Source: Pseudophaeobacter arcticus DSM 23566 (GTDB taxonomy: Bacteria; Pseudomonadota; Alphaproteobacteria; Rhodobacterales; Rhodobacteraceae). Taken from it: a DNA stretch of 64,000 nucleotides. The stretch lies in the NCBI RefSeq assembly GCF_000473205.1, contig NZ_KI421507.1, positions 1,841,945 to 1,905,944 of the forward strand, read 5' to 3'. Under the pieces are notes generated by a model, which saw only the letters and a program-made list of their open reading frames with translations, had not been told where the DNA came from and made no database searches. This document shows, in pieces, positions 1 through 8,423 of the stretch. The position numbers were made by a program, and so were the translations under genes. How positions within the stretch are numbered: the first letter of the stretch is position 1; the number at the start of each line of letters is the position of its first letter.

Positions 1-65
1 ACGTCACGGTTAATGCCACCCTAACGGTCCATCGCAGCCCCGAAGAAAACTAAAGGAGTATACCA

Positions 66-833
66 ATGACACAGACCATCAATCTTAGCGGCAGAACCGC
101 TCTCATCACTGGCGCGAGCCGGGGTATTGGCGAGGCAACCGCCCGTCATTTCGCAAGCCTTGGAGCGAATGTGGTGCTTGCCGCCCGCTCCACCGACACT
201 GTTGCCACCATTGCTGATGACATTGGCGCAAACGCCCTCGGACTGACCTGCGATGTGTCGGATTGGGGGCAAGCGTCGAACACCGTGGAACGAGCAACCG
301 AGGCGTTCGGTGGTGTCGATATTCTCGTGAACAACGCGGGACTGATCGACCCCATCGCACGGATAGAAGACGCCGACCCTTTTGCATGGGGCAAAGTTGT
401 GGACGTGAATGTGAAAGGTGCTTTCCACATGCTACGCGCCGTCTTGCCGGGAATGATCTCCGGCAGGTCAGGTCTCGTCGTGAATATCTCTTCCGGAGCT
501 GCAACGTCGACGCTCGAAGGATGGTCGCACTACTGCGCCACCAAGGCAGCACTCTTTAGTTTGACGGGCACTGCACAAAAAGAACTCGGCCCGAAAGGCG
601 TAAATGTGATTGGCTTATCGCCCGGAACTGTCGCCACTGATATGCAGCGCAGCATCAAGGCATCCGGCATCAACCCGGTCAGCCAGCTCGATTGGGAGCG
701 CCATATTCCGGCAGACTGGGTTGCGCAGGCAATCGCCTGGCTCACCACCGATGCGGCGCGGAAATACGATGGGACTGATTTTTCGCTAAAGACTGATGCA
801 GGTCGCCTTGCGGTTGGCCTTCCGGCGGATTGA
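66..833 (+). CDS. SDR-family NAD(P)-dependent oxidoreductase
   Basis: A 255-residue classical short-chain dehydrogenase. Near the N-terminus it has the glycine-rich cofactor loop TGASRGIG (about residues 16-23). The structural NNAG motif (about 90-93) follows, then the catalytic Ser (SSG region) and Tyr/Lys in YCATK (about 155-159). The length is normal for the family. The ATG is preceded by AAAGGAG at a good distance, so the start is well supported. The substrate cannot be read from sequence; SDRs of this class reduce or oxidise small carbonyls, sugars or acyl-ACP intermediates in the cytosol. The C-terminal quarter (after SPGTVATDM) keeps the usual PG motif. The gene stands alone: 65 bases are visible upstream, and downstream lies IS debris. 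Confidence 0.85.
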   Translation: MTQTINLSGRTALITGASRGIGEATARHFASLGANVVLAARSTDTVATIADDIGANALGLTCDVSDWGQASNTVERATEAFGGVDILVNNAGLIDPIARIEDADPFAWGKVVDVNVKGAFHMLRAVLPGMISGRSGLVVNISSGAATSTLEGWSHYCATKAALFSLTGTAQKELGPKGVNVIGLSPGTVATDMQRSIKASGINPVSQLDWERHIPADWVAQAIAWLTTDAARKYDGTDFSLKTDAGRLAVGLPAD

Positions 834-840
834 TAGACGA

Positions 841-1040
841 CTTACGGAAGTGCGAACATTCGTGCGCTGTGCAGCATTGGTGGGTGTGGGCTCTCACCCG
901 GCTTTCGCTGCAGGCTACATGAAAGGCCGCTGTTGGGAAATGGATCAAACTTTGCAAAGCCCACTCCCTGCGCATAGCCGCAGTTGCCCATGCGCCGCGA
1001 TGGTCACGTGATCCTTCAAAGGCGGTGGATGACTGCTGTC
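841..1040. repeat. Copy of a degenerate dispersed intergenic repeat
   Basis: This non-coding stretch shares blocks with other intergenic parts of the window. ACTTTGCAAAGCCC, then about 6 bases, then CTGCGCATAGC recurs near 27040-27075 (same strand) and, more degenerate and inverted, near 27305-27345. ACATTCGTG...TGCAGCAT recurs near 23115-23140 and, partly, near 28795-28815. No convincing reading frame is present. It looks like one member of a decayed repeat family. Confidence 0.5.
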
Positions 1041-1058
1041 AGCCCGAATGAGGTGCCC

Positions 1059-1265
1059 CTAGCTACCGGTGCACTCAACTCCGATACGTTGTAAGTCTCC
1101 GAATGATCGCATCCAAGCCAGCATCAGCTTGTAGCCTTGCCGCGTTGTGGCAAAACTATGCGTTCCCAGCACCTGATCGTTCTGGTCAACAACAGCAGCG
1201 ACGTGCAAATCTTTGTGAGTATCGACGCCACCGACGACGGGTGAGGTTTGTGAGGGTTTGGCCAT
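1059..1265 (-). pseudogene. N-terminal fragment of an IS110-family transposase
   Basis: The product starts MAKPSQTSPVVGGVDTHKDL, the N-terminus of IS110-family DEDD transposases, where the Asp of GVDTHKD is the first catalytic residue. It ends after about 68 residues at IGVECTGS, where the rest of the roughly 330-400 residue protein should follow. The missing part is not seen nearby. I chose the ATG at 1263-1265 because AAAGGA lies at the right distance before it; an upstream in-frame start would add 13 unlikely residues. It is a truncated, non-functional remnant. Confidence 0.75.
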
Positions 1266-1600
1266 GCTGTCATCCTTTCCAGCTTTCGATTGAACGAACT
1301 TCATCGGAAAGAGTGCACGGACAGGACAGTCACGAGACCAAGCGGTCAGGCCCTTCTTGGGTCACGCGGCATCTTCGAGACAAAGCCTCACCGCAAGGCG
1401 TTCCCGGGCGGTCGACAGGTCCATCTCCGCATCAAACCAGATCGACAGCGAACCACGCTGCTTCAGGGCTCTATTATAGTGTGACCAGTTTTTGGTCTTG
1501 TAATTCGTAGAGGGCCAGCTGCTCATGGACGCCAGCTATCACGCTGGATTCATGTGGTGCATCCTAGGGGCACGATTTGTGCAACAAAGCCCTACCAGGG
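1266..1600. other. IS debris: IS110 5' non-coding region and an IS5-like terminus
   Basis: About 200 bases upstream (minus-strand sense) of the IS110 fragment are what would be the 5' non-coding region of that element, the part that in IS110-type elements normally encodes the bridge RNA. From about 1568 the sequence GCACGATTTGTGCAACAAAG resembles the terminal repeat of IS5-family elements, which begins GGGCTTTGTTGCAC in reverse. A related but diverged end lies near 8243-8263. No intact IS can be assembled here. Confidence 0.4.
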
Positions 1601-1716
1601 GACATCGCAAATACTTGGTGGCTCAATTCGTATAATTCAGGCATTGTCGCCCACGTGGATGATAAAGTCGTGTGTACGATTGAGCTCTCCTTCCCAAACT
1701 ATGATGACATACCAAG

Positions 1717-3132
1717 ATGACCAACTTTTTGCTGAAGAGCCCACGCTTAGTTTTTGTCCATCTGCCAAAGACTGGAGGGACTTCAGTACGAAAGGCTTTG
1801 GGTGGGGGCGTCGAGAGAAGGTTCTTTGGACATCTCCCCGATAGCTTTAGACACTTGTCCAGCTTTGCGGTCACTCGAGAGCCTAGAGCCCGTTTCCTCT
1901 CCGCTTTTCGGATGTTCAAGTATGGCAACAAGTTGGAACGAGACTACTACTCAGAACCGCGCTGGCCGGATCTGACCGTAACTAAAGCGCTGGATGTGAT
2001 GGAGGATTCTAAGGTCGGGTTCGACCGCAGTCAGAGAAGTTTAGCTTGGAATCTTAAGCATCATTTGCTTCCCCAAACTCACCCCTTCAATTGCCTGGAA
2101 TTTGCCAAAACGATACTCCGTTTTGAAAGTCTTGATAGCGATTTTTCATGCTTGTGTTCGGATTTAGGTATCACTGCTGAACTTCCACAGCTTCGTCGTT
2201 CTAATGGGAAGCAGTTCCCGGAAGAGCCTTGGGTTCCTGAAGACATTGATCGCTTTTACAACCTGTTTCAGGAGGACTACCTCCAGTTGGACTACAAGCC
2301 TGTAGCAACACCTCGAAAAAGCACTCCCTTGGTGGCCAAAGCAAGTATGCAACGATCTACTGACCGGACTTTATATACCCTCTGGCCGACCTATTTTTCC
2401 GATCAATCAGTCTTTGCGAATAATGCTGCAGAATCTTTGCCTGCAGTCGACTGTGCCTTAGAGCCATTTGCTGCCGAAGTTATTCCTGGTGATCAGAACG
2501 GCACTTGGGCGGGACGGTCGAAGGATTTGATCGATCACTTTCATAAGTTGCAACCTGAGTTCTCAGGGATGTCACGCCTGTCACATTTGCTAGCTTGTAC
2601 AATCGTTGTGCTTCGGAGGGACGAGGCCTGCGAACCAGCCAGAAAGCTGTTTTGGAGGATTTTGGATGAACGGTTTGATGATATCCGTTCCGAGCTCTCT
2701 CTCCGGTGGCTCGTTTCAATTTCCGATACTATGGCTGATTTTGGGAGATCTTCAGGCGAGCGGGCGGTTGGATTGAATGCGAGTGTCTTTGCAAATAGCA
2801 CAAAACTACACGAAAGTGAACTTAAGGTCTTCTACCCAAAGAGACCATGGCCTCCTAAAAAAAGGATGACTCCAGGTGGCGAACTGTTTGATGGTATGAT
2901 CACTTTTTGGACAGAAAAAGGCGATTTAATTGAGAATATGTTTGCTCGATCTTTGAAAGTTGCCGAGTTGGAACCCACGGCAGGAAAAATTCTGGTTGAA
3001 GTTATCGATCGGTTAAAAAGGGGGCCAACTGTCTACCGAAGGTTCACTCGCATCGCGGGCAAAGAAACCGTCCCGATTCTCGAAGAAGAGGTGAGAAACA
3101 GAATTCGGCGCATAATGTCGAAAAAGCTCTAA
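1717..3132 (+). CDS. Sulfotransferase-family protein with long C-terminal extension
   Basis: A 471-residue protein whose N-terminal half looks like a PAPS-dependent sulfotransferase. VFVHLPKTGGTSVRKAL (about residues 12-28) is the 5'-phosphosulfate-binding loop. FAVTREPRARFLSAF (about 50-64) matches the 3'-phosphate-binding motif with its Arg. The C-terminal 250 residues are not recognised. It is the first of a tight same-strand group (1717-5234) that is visibly AT-richer than the housekeeping half and has IS remnants on both sides, which suggests horizontal acquisition. The acceptor is unknown; surface polysaccharide or lipid is plausible but inferred. The ATG has only a weak ribosome-binding site. 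Confidence 0.65.
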   Translation: MTNFLLKSPRLVFVHLPKTGGTSVRKALGGGVERRFFGHLPDSFRHLSSFAVTREPRARFLSAFRMFKYGNKLERDYYSEPRWPDLTVTKALDVMEDSKVGFDRSQRSLAWNLKHHLLPQTHPFNCLEFAKTILRFESLDSDFSCLCSDLGITAELPQLRRSNGKQFPEEPWVPEDIDRFYNLFQEDYLQLDYKPVATPRKSTPLVAKASMQRSTDRTLYTLWPTYFSDQSVFANNAAESLPAVDCALEPFAAEVIPGDQNGTWAGRSKDLIDHFHKLQPEFSGMSRLSHLLACTIVVLRRDEACEPARKLFWRILDERFDDIRSELSLRWLVSISDTMADFGRSSGERAVGLNASVFANSTKLHESELKVFYPKRPWPPKKRMTPGGELFDGMITFWTEKGDLIENMFARSLKVAELEPTAGKILVEVIDRLKRGPTVYRRFTRIAGKETVPILEEEVRNRIRRIMSKKL

Positions 3133-3156
3133 GAATTTCCCGGAGAGACAATCAAA

Positions 3157-4056
3157 GTGATTACTTACGAATATAAGTTTTACTTGGGACCACATTCGCC
3201 TTTGTCCCTTCAGTTGCAGCGACTTCTTGCTTCCAACTCGGATCGTTTGGTTGAAGTTGATTCAGAATACCCAGCCGCAAAAATGCATAGAGAAGTTCTT
3301 GCGGAGTTTTTGAAGCTGCCAGCAAGTCAGCTGGCAGACGAAAATACCCACCAGATGTACGTTGACACCGTTCTAGAACACGACCGCACTAGGCGGGTCA
3401 TCTACAATTTCGATGCTTTCTTGGGGAGTCGAAAAAGCTCTCTAGAATACGCGACTGCATATCCCAGTCTCGAAAGAAAGGTTTTCCCTCTACGGCATCT
3501 AACAAGTGCACAAAACGTCACGATCTTCATATGTCTCCAGAGCTATGCACAGTTCGTTGATAAAGAGTTGGAAGGTCATCCTGAGTTGCGCGAGCGGCTG
3601 TATTCTGACCCATACAACCTTACGTTTTCTTGGGTTCCGTTTGTTTCCCGCCTCCAGGAAGCTTGGCCAGAAGCAAACATTGTAATCTTTGACAGTCAGG
3701 ATCTGGCGCCTAAATGGGCTGCTATTGTTGCTATGATATCGGGACACCCATTGGCTCACTTCTTCGCAAATATCACCGATTTTCCCTCCACATGTATGAA
3801 CAGGAAAGGTCGCATAGCGTATCGAAGGCATATGGCAGTGGCTCCCTCGCAATCTCTTAGGGACTGGGTCGAAGCAACTTCCTTTTTCTGTCAGAATTAC
3901 GGTTCCGGAAGTCATGCTCCTGCTCACAGCTGGGAAGAGACTTGGACGCCGGATCAACTAGCTTATTCTCGACAAGTACTTGAACAAGACTTTGAGAAGT
4001 TGCGGGTCCTAAAGAATGTTTCTTTGGCCAACGAACTCATGGTGAACTTGAAATGA
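3157..4056 (+). CDS. Hypothetical protein of the sulfotransferase cluster
   Basis: A 299-residue cytosolic-looking protein lying between two sulfotransferase genes. It starts 24 bases after the upstream stop and overlaps the next start by 4 bases (ATGA), so it is probably translated with it. Its layout (N-terminal beta-rich segment, NVTIFICLQSYAQFVDKEL in the middle, then EANIVIFDSQDL) resembles the later strands of a sulfotransferase fold. I see no PAPS-binding P-loop at the N-terminus. It could be a degenerate sulfotransferase or an accessory protein. Function is not assigned. Confidence 0.6.
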   Translation: MITYEYKFYLGPHSPLSLQLQRLLASNSDRLVEVDSEYPAAKMHREVLAEFLKLPASQLADENTHQMYVDTVLEHDRTRRVIYNFDAFLGSRKSSLEYATAYPSLERKVFPLRHLTSAQNVTIFICLQSYAQFVDKELEGHPELRERLYSDPYNLTFSWVPFVSRLQEAWPEANIVIFDSQDLAPKWAAIVAMISGHPLAHFFANITDFPSTCMNRKGRIAYRRHMAVAPSQSLRDWVEATSFFCQNYGSGSHAPAHSWEETWTPDQLAYSRQVLEQDFEKLRVLKNVSLANELMVNLK

Positions 4057-4892
4057 CATCTAAGCGGACACCGGATATTGTTTGTATTGGCGCTCAAAAA
4101 GCTGGAACCTCGTGGTTGCACGAGGCTCTGTCCACGCGACCTGATGTGTGGGTGCCCCCTTTCAAGGAACTACACTTTTTCGACCATAAGTTTATCGAGG
4201 AGTGTCGGCAGTGGGCGCCTTGGCATGTGAAGAAGGGCGTGAAACAAGCGCGGGTTTACTATCAATCCCAATTGACCAGGCACGACGACTCTTACCTGGA
4301 GTACCTAGATCGACTGGTTGAAAAGCCTTTTCTGAATGGCACCTGGTACAAATTTGTATTCTCGCGGGCAGGAGTTCACCAAAAATGTTTGGATGTCACG
4401 CCAGAGTACTCTTGTATTCCAGAGGATGGGGTAGACTTCTTCAGACGGTTCCTACCCGGCGTCAAAATTGTCTACATCATTCGGCATCCTATGGACCGCC
4501 TTAAGTCGCAACTGAGAATGACAGCATTTCGTCGGAAAGCCCTCCCATCATCAAAGGCTGAGTGGCTTGATTTACTTGACTTTCCTGCCCTGCAAACAAG
4601 AGGGGACTATTTGAATATAGTTCCACGATGGGATAGTCACTTTTCAGACGATCAGCTGCTATACCTACCATTTGGCCAAATCGCAGCAGATCCAGTGGGT
4701 TTCTTACGGACTGTAGAAGAGCATTGCGGGTTGCCGCCCAGAGAGTACAAGAAGGCGCACCGCCGAGTTCACCAAACGCAGAGTCTGGAGCTTCCGGATT
4801 TTGTACTCAAGCATTTGGAAGACATGTCCGCTCCACAATCTGAGTTCATCCAGGAGCGTTTTGGCCAAAAATTTTATATGTCGACGACATAA
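4053..4892 (+). CDS. Sulfotransferase (PAPS-dependent)
   Basis: A 279-residue sulfotransferase of the heparan-sulfate-type bacterial family. The N-terminal GAQKAGTSWLHEAL (about residues 12-25) is the 5'-phosphosulfate loop, with Lys and Thr-Ser. KELHFFDHKF follows. VKIVYIIRHPMDRLKSQL (about 141-158) is the 3'-phosphate-binding motif with the conserved Arg and downstream Ser. The length is normal. It would transfer sulfate from PAPS to a hydroxyl or amino acceptor, most likely a saccharide (family-level inference). It overlaps the preceding gene by 4 bases, and AT content is higher than in the chromosomal half. Confidence 0.8.
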   Translation: MTSKRTPDIVCIGAQKAGTSWLHEALSTRPDVWVPPFKELHFFDHKFIEECRQWAPWHVKKGVKQARVYYQSQLTRHDDSYLEYLDRLVEKPFLNGTWYKFVFSRAGVHQKCLDVTPEYSCIPEDGVDFFRRFLPGVKIVYIIRHPMDRLKSQLRMTAFRRKALPSSKAEWLDLLDFPALQTRGDYLNIVPRWDSHFSDDQLLYLPFGQIAADPVGFLRTVEEHCGLPPREYKKAHRRVHQTQSLELPDFVLKHLEDMSAPQSEFIQERFGQKFYMSTT

Positions 4893-4913
4893 ATCCATAG
4901 GAAGGCAAGACCC

Positions 4914-5234
4914 ATGAAGGTAGATACTTCGATCTCTTCAACAAACGTTACATTGGATGCATCCAATATACACGAGGAAGCAATACCTTCGGTCTCTGCG
5001 CTGGTGACTTGTTTCAGCTCAGCCATCCAGTCTCTTGGCAACGCTATAGAAGACCTCTACGAGGATAGTGAAATTGAGGACGGGCGCCGCAAAGCGATGA
5101 TGGCTTTGGTTCTGAAAATGGAAATTCTTTCTGACACGCTTAGTTCTCAATCAACAATTCTCGAACAGCTGAGATGCAACGAAGTTTCTCCCCTGGAAGT
5201 TGGCTTCCCTGAGTTCGAACACACGAGTTACTAG
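4914..5234 (+). CDS. Small hypothetical protein
   Basis: A 106-residue acidic protein starting 21 bases after the sulfotransferase stop, with AGGAAG before the ATG. It is Ser/Thr-rich at the N-terminus and has one long predicted helix (AIQSLGNAIEDLYEDSEIED and on). No signal peptide, membrane segment or known domain is visible. It shares strand and AT-rich composition with the sulfotransferase genes and probably belongs to the same transcript. It may be cut short by the IS5 insertion just downstream. Function unknown. Confidence 0.45.
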   Translation: MKVDTSISSTNVTLDASNIHEEAIPSVSALVTCFSSAIQSLGNAIEDLYEDSEIEDGRRKAMMALVLKMEILSDTLSSQSTILEQLRCNEVSPLEVGFPEFEHTSY

Positions 5235-5294
5235 TCGAAAGCTCCTTAGCCTGGGCGATCCAAGTCCTATGTCAGTTGCCTCAGAGCCTAGCTT

Positions 5295-5507
5295 TTGTCT
5301 GACATCCGCGCCGTGGAATTCACTCCCAGCAGCGATGGTGACAGTCCTATCTTGCCGGAACTGCTCAACCAGATCCCCGAGGGCGAAGAGATCGGCACCG
5401 TGACCGCCGATGGGGCGTATGACACACGCCGTTGCCACGCCGCCATCATCGACCGTCAGGCCACGCCGATCATCCCTATCCGCAAAAACGGGCGGCCGTG
5501 GAAAGAT
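5295..5507 (+). pseudogene. IS5-family transposase, 5' half (interrupted by IS66)
   Basis: This codes for the middle of an IS5-family transposase: IRAVEFTPSS..., then EEIGTVTADGAYDTRRCH with the DDE-type Asp, then IRKNGRPWKD. The N-terminal third is missing, so the copy was already 5'-truncated. The frame runs without a stop into the IS66 insertion at 5508 and resumes at 7959. Removing IS66 plus one copy of its 8-bp duplication restores the uninterrupted reading WKDGCPAA. It is therefore a doubly broken gene. Confidence 0.85.
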
Positions 5508-5523
5508 GTAAGCGGTGCGCCGA

Positions 5524-7059
5524 TCACACGTCTGCGGTGTAACTCCAGGGCATCAGGCTGCTGATGTTGGACTGCTTATGCCCGTTTGCGATGGCGGTCA
5601 GTGTTCGAGTGAGCCAGGCGTGCGGATCGACGGCGTTCATCTTGCAGGTTTCGATCATCGACGCGAGGATTGCCCAGTTCTGGGCACCGGCGTCATGCCC
5701 GGCAAAAAGAGCGTTCTTCCTATTCAGAGCTATAGGTCGGATTGTCCGCTCGACGGAATTGGAGTCCATTTCCACGCGGCCGTCGTCGAGGAACTCGGTC
5801 AGGCCTGCCCAGTATTTGGAGATGTAGTTCAGGGCCTCGCCGATGGGGGATTTGGCGGAGACGCGGGCGCGGTTTTCCTTGAGCCAGTTCTCCATTTGAC
5901 CGACCAGCGGTTTTGAGCGCTCCTGGCGTGCCGCTTTTCGATCCTCCGGACATTGGCCCCGGATGTCCTTTTCGATGCGGTAGAGGGCCTGGATCTGGAT
6001 CAGGCCATCGTCAGCAATCGGAGTGGCTTTGCCGGATTTGGCAACCTCGAAGAGTTTGCGCCGGGCGTGTGCCCAGCAATGGGCTAATCGGATCGTGTTC
6101 CCCTGACGCTTGAGCAGGCGGTTGTAGCCTGCGTATCCGTCTACTTGCAGGGTGCCGGCGAAGCCTTTCAGAATGTCTTCCGCGTATTGGCCGGACCGCC
6201 CCGGCGCATAGGTGAAGGCCACACCCGGCGGGTCGTCCCCGCCCCATGACCGGTCATCGCGGGCAAGCGCCCAGAAGTAGCCGGTTTTGGTCTTCTTGCG
6301 ACCGGGGTCGAGCACTGGGGCAACCGTTTCATCCATAAACAGCTTGCCCGAGCGTTTCAGGTCAGCCATCAGCGCGTCAAAGACGGGACGCAGCTCAAAG
6401 CCCGCACGACCCACCCAGGCCGCCAATGTGGAGCGATCCAGATCGATGCCCTGACGGCTGTAGATTTGTGCCTGGCGATACAATGGCAAGTGATCGGCGT
6501 ATTTGCTGACGATCACATGGGCAATTGTCGCCTCGGTCGGCATGCCGCCGGGGATCAGGTGTGCCGGAGCGGGCGCCTGGGCAATCCCTTCCTCGCAGGA
6601 CCGGCATGCATATTTCGGACGGCGGGTTACGACCACCCGGAACTGGGCCGGAATGACATCGAGCCGCTCGCTGACATCTTCGCCAATCACATGCCGTTCC
6701 GCACCGCAGCCGCAAACCGTGCTCTCTGGCTCGATCACCTCTTCGATACGCGGCAGGTGCTTGGGCAGCGCTCCACGATTGGCTTTGCGCGGACGGGGTT
6801 TGCCCGTTGCCTGCTGGTCGTCGGCTTCCTCTTCTGCCTGGATCGCCTCCGTTGCCGCTTCGATGTCTTCCAGCGCCAGCTCAAATTGTTCAGGATCAAC
6901 CCGTTCGGATTTTGATCCGAAGAGCACGCGCCTGAAGTCGGCCACCAGCTTTTCCAACCGGACGATACGGTCCTGATGACGCTGCTCACGCCCGTCTGAC
7001 GCGATGATCATCGCCTTCAGAGCTGCCACATCGTCGGGAAGATCAGCCGCATCAATCAT
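5524..7059 (-). CDS. tnpC: IS66-family transposase TnpC
   Basis: A 511-residue transposase of normal IS66 length. An N-terminal helical region (IASDGREQRHQDRIVRLEKL) is followed by an acidic linker, then a zinc-finger-like segment with CGCGAERHVIG and YACRSCEEG. The DDE catalytic core contains LFMDETVAPVLDPGRK (first Asp), QVDGYAGYNRLL (second Asp) and VEMDSNSVERTIRPIALNRK (Glu). The usual C-terminal IS66 domain ends the protein. It starts 54 bases downstream of the tnpB stop, in the same transcript. Confidence 0.95.
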   Translation of the reverse strand: MIDAADLPDDVAALKAMIIASDGREQRHQDRIVRLEKLVADFRRVLFGSKSERVDPEQFELALEDIEAATEAIQAEEEADDQQATGKPRPRKANRGALPKHLPRIEEVIEPESTVCGCGAERHVIGEDVSERLDVIPAQFRVVVTRRPKYACRSCEEGIAQAPAPAHLIPGGMPTEATIAHVIVSKYADHLPLYRQAQIYSRQGIDLDRSTLAAWVGRAGFELRPVFDALMADLKRSGKLFMDETVAPVLDPGRKKTKTGYFWALARDDRSWGGDDPPGVAFTYAPGRSGQYAEDILKGFAGTLQVDGYAGYNRLLKRQGNTIRLAHCWAHARRKLFEVAKSGKATPIADDGLIQIQALYRIEKDIRGQCPEDRKAARQERSKPLVGQMENWLKENRARVSAKSPIGEALNYISKYWAGLTEFLDDGRVEMDSNSVERTIRPIALNRKNALFAGHDAGAQNWAILASMIETCKMNAVDPHAWLTRTLTAIANGHKQSNISSLMPWSYTADV

Positions 7060-7113
7060 GGGGGGAGTTTACCATTTCCACCCATTGAGCGCCCTCGCAA
7101 AGCGGGGTCCGAG

Positions 7114-7467
7114 TCACTCCGCCGCAGTTGGCGGGCGCGCCGCCAGAGCCTTCACCTTGCGCCAGTCGAGCCCGGCAAACAGCGCCTCAAACTGGGCGTG
7201 ATTGAGCGACATCAGCCCGTCCCTGATCGCAGGCCAGGTGAATGTCGTTTCCTCCAGCCGCTTGTAGGTCATCACCAGCCCGGTGCCGTCCCAATAGAGC
7301 AGCTTCAACCGGTCGGCCCGCTTGGAGCGGAACACAAACACGGTCCCTGTGAACGGCTCTTTGCGCAACTCGTTTTTCACCAGCGCCGCCAGCCCGTCAT
7401 GGCCTTTCCGGAAGTCCACCGGATTGGTCGCCACCACGATCCGCACCCGGTTCGACGGGAAGATCAT
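7114..7467 (-). CDS. tnpB: IS66 accessory protein TnpB (Orf2)
   Basis: A 117-residue protein with the hallmark IS66 Orf2 sequence: VRIVVATNPVDFRKGHDGLA near the N-terminus, then FVFRSKRADRLKLLYWDGTG. It is needed for transposition in IS66 elements, though its biochemical role is not settled. Its start overlaps the tnpA stop by 4 bases (ATGA), which implies translational coupling. The C-terminus ends RKVKALAARPPTAAE. It is full length. Confidence 0.95.
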   Translation of the reverse strand: MIFPSNRVRIVVATNPVDFRKGHDGLAALVKNELRKEPFTGTVFVFRSKRADRLKLLYWDGTGLVMTYKRLEETTFTWPAIRDGLMSLNHAQFEALFAGLDWRKVKALAARPPTAAE

Positions 7468-7877
7468 GAGACTCCATTCAAGGCATGAACAATTTCTGCG
7501 ATCCGGCCCGGTGGTGTCTCCGCATCCAGCCGCACCATGGTCGCCCCGTGCGTAATCTCGACAGCTTGAGCGGATGCAGTCACCGGTTTCGCCGCTTCCG
7601 GTTCGATCACCACAGGAGCAAATTCAACTCCCGCCAAATCCGGCACCACCAACTTGCCCTCCTTGGCCAGACGCCGCCACGACGACAGATGGTTGGGGCG
7701 CAGCTCGTGCCGCTCAGCCACCTCGTTCACGGTCACACCCGGAACCAGCGTCTCGGCAACAACGCGCCCCTTGTAAGCATCGCTCCAGCGCCGCTTGCCA
7801 GACGGACCGACAATGACCTCCAGTCGGCCAATGTCCTCCATATGGTGCTCAATATGTCCTACCAAAGCCGTCTCCAT
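7464..7877 (-). CDS. tnpA: IS66 accessory protein TnpA (helix-turn-helix)
   Basis: The first gene of the IS66 element, about 137 residues. RRWSDAYKGRVVAETLVPGV plus VNEVAERHELRPNHLSSWRR forms a helix-turn-helix of the IS3/IS66 Orf1 type and probably binds the element ends. The C-terminal part is a variable Ala/Val-rich region. The start is uncertain: ATG at 7877 leaves 73 bases to the IS end, while ATG at 7841 (MEDIGRLEVI) fits many homologues equally well; neither has a strong ribosome-binding site. Confidence 0.85.
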   Translation of the reverse strand: METALVGHIEHHMEDIGRLEVIVGPSGKRRWSDAYKGRVVAETLVPGVTVNEVAERHELRPNHLSSWRRLAKEGKLVVPDLAGVEFAPVVIEPEAAKPVTASAQAVEITHGATMVRLDAETPPGRIAEIVHALNGVS

Positions 7878-7958
7878 TCCAAATCTACATGTGGAAACGG
7901 AATCGCAGATCAAGCATCCATCAGGAAGGTGGGGTTAAAGCACCGGATACGGAAAGAT

Positions 7959-8210
7959 GGCTGCCCGGCGGCAATCACCCGAAACGAAACCCTTCGCGCC
8001 ACCCGGCACTATGGCAGGGCGTTCTGGAAGCGGTGGACCGGATACCATGTCCGGAGCCGGGTCGAGGCGAAAATGCGGTGCCTCAAGGCCTTCGGCGAGC
8101 GCATCGCCGCAAGAGACCCGGACCGACAAACCGCCGAAATCCAGATCCGCATCGCCCTCATCAACCGTTTCAATGCGCTCGGCACCGCTGAGATCGTCCG
8201 CGTGGCATGA
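7959..8210 (+). pseudogene. IS5-family transposase, 3' half
   Basis: This is the C-terminal part of the transposase split by IS66. The product GCPAAITRNETLRATRHYGR..., RSRVEAKMRCLKAFGERIAA and FNALGTAEIVRVA matches the end of IS5-family transposases, including the final catalytic Glu in RVEAKM. It is in the same frame as the 5' half. About 30 bases after the stop, GGCATGAGTTGCGCAACAAT resembles an IS5 terminal repeat, which puts the element's right end near 8264. Confidence 0.85.
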
Positions 8211-8423
8211 CGTTGACGGGGAAAGGGGCAATCATGCCTCAGGCATGAGTTGCGCAACAATGCCGCTGGTAGCCGTCATTGATGCGGACTGGCTAAATAG
8301 TCGGCAAACCTCAATATAGCGCTCCTTGCTCCCCTCTCGCCACAGGCGCCCTCCCCTCGTTTTGGGACAGGTGCTTCTCCTTCTACTTTGTTTAGAACTA
8401 GGACCAGACAAACAAGAGGCCGC

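Larger units (their letters stand above)
5508..7950 (-). mobile_element. IS66-family insertion sequence (2443 bp), intact
   Basis: Bounded by an 8-bp target duplication, GGAAAGAT, at 5500-5507 and 7951-7958; 8 bp is the size typical of IS66. The termini read GTAAGCGGTGC on the left and GTATCCGGTGC on the right (reverse complement), an imperfect terminal inverted repeat. It carries the canonical three genes tnpA, tnpB and tnpC, all on the minus strand and all open. It is inserted within an IS5-family transposase gene. Confidence 0.93.

Noticed and set aside
8265..8423. Left end of the Mu-like element
   Set aside because: Searched for TG-starting ends with repeated transposase-binding motifs and a 5-bp duplication; nothing could be paired with a right end.
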